Source of the DNA: Podocnemis expansa
Lineage: Eukaryota > Chordata > Testudines > Podocnemididae
Assembly (NCBI GenBank): GCA_007922195.1
Contig: ML681997.1
Span: 14,833,260 to 14,897,259, forward strand
Length of the DNA stretch: 64,000 bases
Reading direction: 5' to 3'
Shown: positions 22,863-32,591 of the stretch, in pieces
How the letters are laid out: the number at the start of each line of letters is the position of its first letter
How positions within the stretch are numbered: the stretch's first letter is position 1
Notes under the pieces: generated by a model
Databases searched by the model: none
What the model saw: only the letters and a program-made list of their open reading frames with translations
What the model was told of the DNA's origin: nothing
Translations under genes and position numbers: made by a program

Positions 22863-24718
22863 ATGTTGAGTGACTCTGGCTCATTTTGAGTATTTGTTGA
22901 ACCATGTTGCTTATATGGTCCCTATCGTAGTATTGTCATCACAAACTTTAACATATTCAACACCCTTGGGAAGGAGGGCAGTACTACTGCCCCCATTTTA
23001 CAGATGAGGACCTCAGGACTAGAGAGATATACGTTACACAGGAACTGCATCACAGATCAGGAAACCAGAATAACTCAAGTCCCACACTATTCTAATCCTT
23101 CATTTCCTGAGGGGCTTTAACATCTTCATTCTCATCCTATCCCACATGAGCTACTTCAGCTAACATGAGTAACACATCAAAATCTAATCCAAAGTGAATT
23201 TTTTTCCACCTGATGGTATTGAGGCAATAATCAGCCACCTCTCTCATATTTATAGTATTGATGATGGATTCGTTTATAGTGAATTTTCTCAGCCATCTGA
23301 CCACCAAATTAGTGAAAAGCTCAGATCTCTTAAAATAAGCAATTTCTGGGTCTTTTTTTCCCCCACTGTATCCCTGCCTAGTGGGCCAGTTGCCATTTTG
23401 AGTAATGATCCTCCTGTTTAATTTCTCCCCCATTTCTGCAACAACAAAAGAAGAACTAAGTCCACAAATCAATCAGGAAAATAAACAACTTTTTGTCTGT
23501 TAGGCATGATTAAGTGTACTTTATACGTGTCCCTTTTTGTGGTTGAGCACTTGATGCTAGCTCATCATTTATTTTGATTTGAGAAGTGGGGTAGCGAGAA
23601 GGTTACTGAAGATAAAACCAGCCACCACTGCAAAAGCCTTCATGCTTTTCCCAGTGTAATTCAGCTGAGTGGGGCTACAAATCAGTCAATAGTCAATCAG
23701 CCAGTCTGTGGTATTGATCTCTGACACATTCCTTCACAGCAATAATATCCAAATGAAATGCTTGCATAAAACTGTTCCCTTTTAAAATAAATAATAAAAC
23801 AAAAAACAAAAAAATCCACCACCCCAGACTAATTATTGTGAAAGCAGACTACTGTGGTTTTTCTCGTAATTCAGCTTGTGACATGAAGCAGATTGAAAAC
23901 AGAAGAGTGAATGCTTACAAGGGCCATTTTGCAATCAAGCTACGTATGTTTATTTTTAAATTGTCAGTTCTCAAGAGAGATGAATCAAAGTAAAAGGGAA
24001 ACTTCAAACAGGCCAGCAAGGAATTTAGGTAAAACTGGGGGGTGAGATTAAGGAGAATTGGGAATGGGCAGTGTAAAAGCCCATGTTTTCAGCAGCAGGC
24101 TGGTAAATTCAATATTGTCTTCTTGATTTTACTCTGATAATGATGAGTTTCACAAAGCTGAGAGTTGTTATATCAGCACTCTCTATTCTGGGAAGAGACT
24201 TCCGAGTGCTGCACAGCTCTACATAAAAGCATTTCTGACTTCTGCTGCAACCTGTCTACCAAACGCTGAAGGTGTACACGGGCCACAAAACCATCTTAAT
24301 CAGTCACTGAGGAATATCTCTAGGATAAATTCTTCAGTGTCATGGCTATGGGGATTTCCTACCTATTTATGCCATACTACCAATAGCGATCAGCATCGGG
24401 ACATGCAGATGTATGGCCCAGGGAAGATATAAGCCATAGGAATATGGGAGAAGTCAGGACACCTCCAGATCTGCTTTAGCTTCAAGGTTTGCTCCAGCAA
24501 TAGGCAAGTAAGACAGATGCCTATGACAGCGGACTTGGCCTGACCACCATTCCATTATGATGTGGGGCCAGGCCAAATTGTAGTCGTGTAAGGGGTGGCA
24601 CACTGATGAGCTATGTAAAGTAGCAGACTGCGTTAAGCAGCCTCTGTCTAGCTTATGTTGTCACAACCGAAGACCTGAAAAGCCAGTTTTGCTCCCCAAT
24701 CTCTCCATAGTGGGAGAT
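22863..24718. other. Unique DNA apart from one MIR-like copy
   Basis: Apart from the MIR-like segment at 22975-23098, nothing is recognised. A 111-codon minus frame (23137-23472) and its plus-strand shadow have no recognisable domain. Confidence 0.45.
22975..23098 (-). mobile_element. MIR-type SINE, minus sense
   Basis: TGCCCCCATTTTACAGATGA, a degenerate acid-tract and TAACTCAAGTCCCACAC follow the inverted MIR core and tail layout. It is highly diverged; MIRs are ancient tRNA-derived SINEs shared across amniotes. Confidence 0.6.
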
Positions 24719-25690
24719 AGAATCATAGAATATATGGGTCTGAAGGGACCTCATGAGGTCATGCAGTTCAAAACCCTGCTATAAGCAGGAGTGCTCCCAC
24801 TAGATCATCCCAGTCAGGATTTTATCCAACTAGGTCTTAAAAGTTTCCAAAGATGGAGATTCCACCACCTTCCTAGGCAACCCGTTCCTGTGCTTTACCA
24901 GCCTCCTAGTGAGAGAATTTTTCCTAATATCCAACCTCAACCTCCCCAGCTGCAGCTTGAAACCATTGTTCTTTGTTCTGTCACCAAGAATAGCTCCCTC
25001 CTCTTTGGAGCACCCTTTCAAGTAACTGAAGGCTGCTACAACCCCCCCCCCCAGTCTTCTCTTCTGCAGACTAAATAAGCCTAGTTCCTTCAGTCGCTCT
25101 TCATAAGTCATGTGCCCCAGAGCCCTAATAATTTTTTGTTGCCCTCTGCTGGACTCCTTCTAATTCATCCCCATCCTTTCTGTAGTGGGGAGCCCAAAAC
25201 TGAACACAATGTTCCAGATGTGGTCTCACTAGTACCAAATAGAGGAGAATAATTACATCCCTCAATCTACTGGCAATGCTCCTATTGATGCAGCCCAGTG
25301 TGACATTGGCCTTTTCGGCAACAAGGGCACACTGTTGACTCATATCAAGCTTCCAGTTCACCATAATCCCCAGGTCCTTCTCTACAGACCTTCTACTCAG
25401 CCAGTCCGTCCCCAGTCTGTAGCAGTACTTGGGATTTTTCCGTCCTAAGTGCAGGACTTTGCATTTGTCCTTGTTGAACCTCATGATATTTTGTTTGGCC
25501 CACTGCTGCAATTTGTCTATGTCTCCCTGAATCCTTTCCCTACCCTCCAGAGTATCTACCATTCCCACCAGCTTGGTATCATCTGCAAACTTACTGAGCA
25601 TGCAATCTATCCTATCATACAGATCATTAATGAAGATGTTGAATAAAACATCTCTACTCAGGCATGGTCCGGAAACAGAGCCAGTGTGAG
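24719..25690 (-). mobile_element. CR1 LINE, 5'-truncated, RT C-terminal half
   Basis: The CR1 3' end lies at 24719 (AGAATCATAGAATATATGGG and the GGACCTCATGAGGTCAT block), so the element is in minus sense. A 194-codon frame (25709-25125) encodes the end of the reverse transcriptase: FINDLYD, the intact catalytic motif FADDTK (codons at 25576-25589), then KCKVLHLGRKN, EKDLGIMV, CALVAEKAN, RSRD-like and [17 protein letters not shown] frameshift follows, and the last part continues in another frame (25111-24830). The 5' half, endonuclease and ORF1 are missing, as is usual for CR1. It is inactive as it stands. Confidence 0.9.
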
Positions 25691-26139
25691 TAGATAGCCT
25701 AAGCCTCACCTAGTTAGGATTTGCTCTTGATAGCTGAAGAATACTTCAAAGAAGTTGCTGTACCTGAGTAATTCATCTCTTCTTTGAACTAATTCTTCTT
25801 TAAGCCGGTCTAGTAGACATTAGAGTGACCTCTCTCTTCTTTTCCCTTAAATGTACATTAGTCATCAGTATGCTCAATTGGTGACATCATATGTTCATGG
25901 TGACTGATTGCTTTGTCATATACATAGATTTTGTTTTCTCAATATAAACTCTGTCAAATCATGATATAAACATTGTCACCTTAAATTTGGATTAGGTATT
26001 ACCTAATCTGTGGAGCCTTAACTTCTTTGAGCTTGCATTCATAGAAGGGACCTGTGATGGGGTCTTCATCTATACTAGCTTAAAAGAGCTACTGTGACTC
26101 AGATAGGATTAAGTAACTTGATAGGTAACACCTGTGGGA
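25691..26139. other. Unique spacer
   Basis: AT-rich with no recognised repeat or gene. Confidence 0.45.
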
Positions 26140-26775
26140 GAACAAAGGAGGAGTCCTGTGATGCTTTTAAAGGCTAACAAATTTATTTGTCACATGAGCT
26201 TTCATGGGAGAAAATCCCATTTCATCAGACACTTGAAGATGATGTCTTCAATAAAATAAGGAGTCTTGTGGCACTTAAAGACTAACAGATTTATTTTTTG
26301 CATGAGCTTTCGTAGGAGAAAATCCCACTTCATCAGATGCTTCAAAGATGGGGGAACTTACAGAATGGAATGAAGATAAAGGCAAGGGATTGTAAAACAT
26401 AGAATCGGGTCATTCAGTAACAGCAAATCAGAGCAGTTGTTTAGGTCCAAACCCTGGGAAGGCTGAAGTCAAATTACCTTTTGTAATTGGAAAAGAACCC
26501 ATAGTCTCAAAGGTAATTTGACTTCAGCCTTCCCAGGGTTTTGACCTAACCAACTGCTCTGATTTGCTGTTACTGTATGACCCGATCCTATGTTTTACAC
26601 CTCCTTGCATTTATCTTCATTCCATTCTGTAAGTTCCCCCATTTTTGAAGCATCTGATGAAGTGGGATTTTCTCCCACAAAAGCTCATGTGAAAACTAAA
26701 TCTGTCAGTCTTTAAGTGCCACATGACTCCTTTGGTTTTTTTGCTGGACTAGACTAACATGGCTGCCCCTTTGAA
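26140..26775. mobile_element. Penelope-like inverted dimer: long palindrome plus tandem terminal repeat
   Basis: The left arm (about 26256-26480, minus sense) and right arm (about 26509-26735, plus sense) are near-perfect inverse copies separated by under 30 bp. Each contains the terminal repeat plus the untranslated segment with ACAGAATGGAATGAAGATAA and GCAAATCAGAGCAGTTG. Outside the left arm sits a second, partial terminal repeat in the same minus sense (about 26146-26245), giving a tandem pair there. CTGATGA is at 26654-26660, but the following GAAA has become CAAA. No coding sequence; no clear target duplication. Confidence 0.85.
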
Positions 26776-27187
26776 AATTCAGTAAAATAGCCACAATTGG
26801 AATCAGAGTAAGAATGTTCTAGTGGATAAGAGACTTCTTAAGTGATAGAACCATACAAGTCAGGGTGGGGAAAGCTTTATTGAATATTTATAATCTTACT
26901 AATGGCACTCAAACTGAATTGGGCTGATAATACCCCATGAAAATTTTGATCAATGATTTCCTGGAGAGCATATGGGCAGGAATGGGTATTACTGTATTTG
27001 CAGATAACTGCTACATGATTCAAATGTAGAAGACTTAAGGTGGCTGTGGGAGAACTGATGAGGTGCTCCCAGCATTTCAGACTGGGGAGATACTTTGGGG
27101 GACTTTATTTCAGTTTCTAAATCAATGCTTAAAACATTAGACTGACCCAAGTCCAAACTCTGTGAATTGCATGTAGTGTGAATATTA
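26776..27187 (+). mobile_element. Possible worn LINE reverse-transcriptase remnant
   Basis: Around 26935-27030 the plus strand reads roughly INDFLESIW...ITVFADN. This resembles the 'FINDL ... FADD' spacing of a LINE reverse transcriptase, with one catalytic Asp replaced by Asn. The surrounding frame is broken and the similarity is short. The rest of the stretch has no recognised content. Confidence 0.35.
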
Positions 27188-29357
27188 TAGAATCATAGAA
27201 ACTGGAAGGGACCATGAGGGGTCAACAAGTCCAGTCCCCTGCATTCATGGCATGACCAAGTATCATCTTAAACCATCCCTGACAGGTGTTTGTCTAACCT
27301 GCACTTAAATCTTCCAAGGACGGAGATTTCACAACCTGCCTAGGCAACTTATTCCAGTAGTTAATCACCCTGACAGTTAGGAATTTTTTACTAATGCCCA
27401 ACCGAAACCTCCCTTGCTGTAATTTAAGCCCATTGTTTCTTGTCCTAGCATAAGTGGTTAAAGAGAACAATTTTTCTCCCTTATCCTCATAACAACATTG
27501 TCAGTACTTGAAATTTGTCATTATATCCTCTCTCAATCTCCTCTTTTCCAGACTAAACAAAAACAGTTCCTTCAATCTTCCCTCATAAGTCAAGTGTTTC
27601 AGACCTTTAACCATTCTTGTTGTTCTTCTCTGGACTTTCTCCAGTTTCATCACAACTTTCCTGAAATGAGGTGCCCAGAATTGGACATAATATGAAAGTT
27701 GAGGCCTAATGATTGTGGAGTAATGGAAAAATTATGAAAGAATTACTACTCATGTCTTGCTTACAATACTCCTGTTAATACATCCCTGTTAATACACTCT
27801 TTTGTACAAGAGTTTTAAACTGTTGACTCATATTTAGCTTGTAGTCCACTATGACGCCCAGATCCTTTTCACAGAACTCTGTCCTAGGCAGTCGTTGCCC
27901 ATTTTGTATGTGATCAAGGGACTGTTCTTTTGTAAGTGGAGTACTTTGCATTTGTCTTTACTGAATTTCATCCTACTTACCTCAAACCATTTCCCTAGTT
28001 TGTCCAAATCATTTTGAATTGTGATCCTATCTTCCAAAGCACTTGCAATCCCTCCCAGTCTGGTATCTGGCAAACTTTATATGTGTACTCTCTGTGCCAT
28101 CGTCTAAATCATTGATGAAAATATTGAACAGAACCAGACCCAGAACCGATCTCTGCAGTCAAGGCCATCTCTAGGGGGGTGCAGGGACCAGGGCAATCAG
28201 CCTGTGGGGCCGTCCCTGGGTGCCTCCCCATGCTGGGGGAGGGCAGCCTGGTTCAGAGCCTGGTCCCGCACTCCCACGCCTCCCCTGAGCCAGGAGTGGA
28301 GCAGAGTGGTCTGGGGCCTGGGCTCTGCTCTCTTGCCCTACCTCTGGGCCACCCCCCACACCCCTGGGGCAGAACATCTGGCTGAGAGGAGGGGTGAGAG
28401 AGCAGACCCTGGCTTTTGGGCTGGCCTGCTCCACCCCTGGGCCAGCTGTTCCCTGTCCTGGGGGTGGGGCAAGCCAGTCCGGAGCAGAGGCCAGCTCTAT
28501 GCTCCCACCCCACCTTCCCCGCTGTCTTCGGCTCCACACCGAAGGCAGCGAAGAGGGGACAGGGGACAGTGAGGCTGTGGTGGACAACAGTGCAGGCCCC
28601 GTGCTGCCCTCCTTATGGCAGACAGCATGGGGCCATGGTACAGCAGGGCCAGAGGTGATCGCCCTTCTCTCCCTCCCAAGGATGGCTGTGCCAGCAGTAC
28701 CCCACTCATTATCCCCTTCCAGCATGACTGTGTACTGTTGATAACTCCTCTGTGGAAGCAGTTATCCAACCAGTTTTGCACCCATCTTATAGTAGCTTCA
28801 TCTAATTTGTATCTTCCTATTTTATTAATGAGAAGGTGACGCCACATCTACTGCTTCCCCTCTATCCACAAAGCTTGTTACCCCATCACAGAAAGCTATC
28901 AGCTTGGTTTGACACAATTTGTTCTTGACAAATCCGTGCTGGCTATCACTTAACACCTTATTCTCTTCTAGATGTTTGCTAATTGATTCCTTAATTATTT
29001 GCTCCATTAATTGTCCTGGTACAGACGTTAAACTGACTCGTCTGTAATTCCCTAGGTTGTCCTTATTTCCCCTTTTATAGCTGGGCACTATATTTGCTCT
29101 TTTCCAGTCCCCTGGAATCTCTCCAGTCTTTGATTTTTCAAAGATAATAGCCAATGGTTCAGATATCTCCTGAGTCAACTCCTTGAGTATTTCTAGGGTG
29201 CATAGCATCAGGCCCTGCTTACTTGAAGACATCTAACTTGTCTAAGTAATTTTTAACTTATTCTTTCCCTATTTTAGCTTCTGATCTTATCCCATTTTTA
29301 TTGCCCTCCCCTACATCAGGCATCCAATCATCACCAACATTCCCAGTGAAGACTGAA
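27188..29357 (-). mobile_element. CR1 LINE, 5'-truncated, split by a hAT insertion
   Basis: The 3' end is at 27188 (AGAATCATAGAAACTGGAAGG), minus sense. Reading 5' to 3' on the minus strand, 29232-28825 encodes the start of the RT domain (EPLAIIFEKSKTGEIPGDWK, YRRVSLTSVPGQLMEQIIKE, SQHGFVKNKLCQTKL). A short deletion after GEAVDVA then removes the catalytic DFSKAFD motif, and the next frame resumes (LLINKIGRYKLDEATIRWVQ...STQSCWKGIMSG). A hAT element (28160-28690) interrupts here. The remainder is at 28150-27188, where the FADD motif is also damaged (reads KFARYQTG), followed by KDKCKVLHLQKNS. Many frameshifts; clearly dead. Confidence 0.88.
28160..28690. mobile_element. hAT-type element inserted in CR1, GC-rich
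   Basis: The left end CAAGGCCATCTCTAGG is partly inverted at the right end (CCAAGGATGGCTGTG). The flanking 8-mers TCTGCAGT (28152-28159) and CCAGCAGT (28691-28698) agree at 6 of 8, and CR1 sequence resumes directly after. The interior is strongly GC-rich and gives overlapping frames up to 184 codons on both strands with no recognisable product. Related to 39307-39632 at the ends. Confidence 0.7.
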
Positions 29358-29414
29358 ATATGATTCTGTTGTGTGTGCTGCAGTTAGCAAACAGGAGAAA
29401 TGGCTAGATATCTA

Positions 29415-30501
29415 GGCTATGTCCACATGAGGCTTTTAATTAAAAAACAATGAGCGTGGTTTTGAATTAAAAGTTGACATGTCCAGACCACTTTTCCTTA
29501 TTTCAAAATAAGGGGCTGCAGGGTGAACTGGATCCAGCCCTGGCCTCCCCACCAGCAGCTTCCCAGCCTGGGCTACAGGGTGAGTCGGGTCCAGCCCCAG
29601 TGGCCCCACCAGCAGCCACCCAGCCCGGAATGTGGGGTGAGCTGGGTCCAGCTTCAGCGGCCCCGCCAGCAGCCGCCCAGCCCAGGCTGGGGGGGGCCAG
29701 CCGGGTCCAGCCCCAGCTGCCCCCCAAGTAGTCGTGGAGCCCGGGCAGCTGGACAAGTGGGATTGGGGTGCCCTGCACCCCCACTGCTTGCTGGGCAGCA
29801 GGGGCTGAGCTGTAGGGGCGCCCCAGTCCGCCAGCCCCTGGCCGCCTGCAAGTGGCCAGAGGTGATGCTGGCTCCTGCAGCCCCTGGCCACCTGGAAGCA
29901 GCCCCAGCTGCCCTGACTGCCTGCAAGCAGCCAGGGGTGATGCTGCTCCCACAGCCCCTGGCAGACTTTGCAACCTGGTCTATGTCACAGGTGTGAAATT
30001 GACCAGACTGCAGAGTGAAATTGACCAGGTGGTGTAGCCTGCCAGGGGTGAGGGATGTGACATCTGCCCTGGCCACTTGCAGGTGGCCAGGGGCTGCAGA
30101 ACCGGGCACAGGGAGAGCCCAGCCCCTGCTGCCCCAGCGGCAGGGGAACCGGGTGCCCTGAGTTCTGCCACTCCCCGCCCTGCCACCGGGGAAGCAGCGG
30201 GGAGGAGGGGCAGCCCCCTATCTCTGACTCCCAGGGCATTTTTTCCTCTGCCACTGGCTCTGCAGAGCCAGTGGTGGGGAATTGGTTAGCCACATGGCCC
30301 TGCCAAGGGGCCATGTTGCCACATCTCCCATACTGCCCCTCTTCTGATTCGAAATAGCAAGTTCTGTGTCAGGACTTGCTATTTTGATTTGGTGTTTTTC
30401 CTTATTTCCAGTTAAGTTAATTCAAATTAAAGATTTTCTTTCAAAATAACTTATTTCAAAATAACTTAACTCGAAATAAGCCTCTACGTGTAGACATAGC
30501 C
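29415..30501. mobile_element. Harbinger-like element with GC-rich tandem core
   Basis: The left end GGCTATGTCCACATGAGGC is inverted at the right end (ACGTGTAGACATAGCC). The 3-bp flanks are CTA (29412-29414) and ATA (30502-30504). The outer parts contain TTATTTCAAAATAAG blocks like the smaller members, while the core (about 29515-30340) is GC-rich. A unit of roughly 60 bp, GGTGAGCTGGGTCCAGCCCC followed by a CAGCAGC tract, repeats about four times at 29518-29725. Frames up to 157 codons on both strands are compositional and match no transposase. Confidence 0.75.
29518..29725. repeat. About 60-bp tandem repeat, GC-rich
   Basis: Four imperfect units contain GAGCTGGGTCCAGC and CCACCAGCAGC(C)-CCCAGCC. 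They lie within the Harbinger-like element core. Confidence 0.75.
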
Positions 30502-30828
30502 ATAAAGTTAAAATGATTAGATTTAACGCTGGGGCTAAGGTTAGTGGAAATAGTGAAGATGAGTACTAAATGAATACACAGAGACTGCCAGGAATTAAGT
30601 AGACAAGAAGTAATTTGGCCACAAACTCCTAAATGTGAACAGATTCAAAAGGTGAGCAAAAGACTTAGGTGAAAAGGCAGGACTGGAAGAAATGTTAATT
30701 TCTAGTTATGGCAAATCAAACTGTAGGTGGATGGTTGTCTTTTCACTTGTGGATTTGGGAGGGAAGAGAACAGCAGCGCTATCAGATATGACCACTAAAG
30801 ATTTATAAGTTTATATATGTCAAATGGG
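30502..30828. other. Unassigned, possibly upstream part of a LINE remnant
   Basis: No motif is recognised. It could be decayed coding sequence preceding the RNase H remnant that starts near 30829. Confidence 0.4.
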
Positions 30829-31604
30829 GTCAAAATCTATACTGATGACTCAAGAGACAGAATGTCCTTTTGAATTCGTGAATTGAAATAAGCACAACTA
30901 TGAGATTACCAAATTTTGTGTTCGTTATGACCTCTGAATGATGGTCATACTGTTACAATTGACCTGGCTAAGGGACGCATGCCCAGCTATGACTTCATTT
31001 CTATCAGAGTCTTTATCAGATACAACGGTGGTTAGAAAGGGAGCCTCAGGAAAAAGGAACGACTCAGTCAATGAATATTGGCCTTAATTATGGAGATAGG
31101 ACAATTAGAGATACGTATAGTAAGAAAGTTGATTTCAACACATCAGGATATTGGCCAATGAAATGGCAGATAAGCAGCAAAAATCTCATAAAATAAGGAA
31201 GTTGATATAAAGATACCACTGAGAAAACAGGATTTTAAAAGTTTGGTTAAGAAGGAATGTCAGGAACTGCAGACCAAAAAGACAAAAATATGATGGTTCT
31301 ATGAAAGTTCTATGAAGTAGCCTAATCCTGAGGATAACTGTATTCTTAATAGCTATGCTAGAAGTAAAATAGCTACATTTGGAGATGACTAGGTCACTGT
31401 GACCTGAATGGTAATTTCTATTTACTAAACAAGCACAAGAAGGGGGTGTGTAACACATGCAAAGTCCAAAAAATCACTGAGCATGTGCTGTGGCAATGCA
31501 GGAAGAATTATGCAGAAAGAAAATTGCTTTATGAAGAACTGATATGCCTCAAGGTGCAAGAATATAGTCTGATGGGACTGGTGAGAGTACTGGGAAAGTG
31601 TGGT
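30829..31604 (+). mobile_element. LINE remnant with RNase H and C-terminal zinc finger (I-group-like)
   Basis: Three separated blocks on the plus strand fit the C-terminal part of an I-group LINE ORF2. At 30829 the frame reads VKIYTDDSRDR, matching the first RNase H block (IYTDGSKD in intact elements). At 31139-31174 it reads HIRILANEMADK, matching the last RNase H block (HxGIxGNExADK). At 31449-31540 it reads CNTCKVQKITEHVLWQCRKN followed by YAERKLLYEEL, a C2HC-type zf-RVT finger. The blocks lie in different frames with stops between, so the element is long dead. RT is not recognised upstream. The I-group assignment is inferred from RNase H plus this finger. Confidence 0.6.
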
Positions 31605-31616
31605 AGTATTAAAAAG

Positions 31617-32591
31617 ATTTATTTTTCGCATGAGCTTTTATGGGAGAAAAATCCCACTTCGTCAGATGCTTAAAGATGGGTGAACTTACCGAATGGAATG
31701 AAAATAAATGCAAGGGGGTGTAAAACATAGGATCAGGTCATACAGTAACAGCAAATCAGAGCAGTTGTTAGGTTCAAACCATGGAAAGCCTGAAGTCAAA
31801 TTACCATTTGTAATGGGATAAGAACCACAGTCTCGATTCAGTCCTTCTTTCACAGAATTTAGCTCCATATTAATTTGAGTTCAGCTATTTCTCTTTGAAG
31901 TCTTGATGTCCCAGCCACATCTCTGATGACGGTCGTTAACAAATCATTTATCGAGTGATTAGAAAGATGGAAGTGCTCAGCAACTGGTTTCTTTGTTTTG
32001 TGATTTCTGATATAAGCTCTATGTTCATTTATTCTTTTGTGCAGCGATCATCCTGTTTGTCCAATGTATAAGGTGTTGGGGCATTTCTGGCACATGATGG
32101 CATAGATCACATTAGTAGATGAGCAGGTAGATGAGCCTTTGTGGAGTAGCAGGCTTGATTAGGACCTTGTTAATGACCGTCGTCAGAGATGTGGCTGGGA
32201 CGTCAAGACTTCAAAGAGAAATAGCTGAACTCCAATTAATATGCAAGCTAAATTCTGTGAAAGCAGGACTGAATTGAGACTATGGGTTCTTTTCCCATTA
32301 CAAAAGGTCATTTGACTTCAGGCTTCCCATGGTTTGAACCTAACAACTGCTCTGATTTACTGTTACTGTATGACCTGATCCTATGTTTTACACCCCCTTG
32401 CATTTATTTTCATTCCATTCTGTAAGTTCACCCATCTTTGAAGCATCTGATGAAGTGGGATTTTCTCCCATGAAAGCTCATGCGAAAAATAAATCTGTTA
32501 GTCTTAAAGTGCCACACGACTCCTTGGGTTTTTGTTTTTGTTTTTTTTTTCCTGGACTAGACTAACACAGCTATCCCTTTGGAAACTGACA
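31617..32591. mobile_element. Penelope-like inverted dimer with endonuclease segment in the loop
   Basis: The left arm (to about 31938, minus sense) and right arm (about 32170-32495, plus sense) are inverse copies of some 325 bp. The right copy continues to a complete 3' end at about 32580. The 230-bp loop is minus-sense endonuclease sequence. On the minus strand it reads VIYAIMCQKCPNTLYIGQTG, then a stop, then LHKRINEH, the GIY-YIG nuclease core of PLEs. AGTATTAAAAAG (31605-31616) and AGCATTAAAAAG (32592-32603) flank the whole, with one mismatch. The right copy has the best hammerhead-like core: CTGATGA 32447-32453 and GAAA 32472-32475. Confidence 0.88.

Noticed and set aside
28171..28725. 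184-codon Pro/Ser/Gly-rich minus frame
   Set aside because: Lies within the GC-rich hAT insertion and has plus-strand counterparts; no known protein.
29436..30314. Multiple 150-codon frames
   Set aside because: They come from the tandem GC-rich core of the Harbinger-like element.
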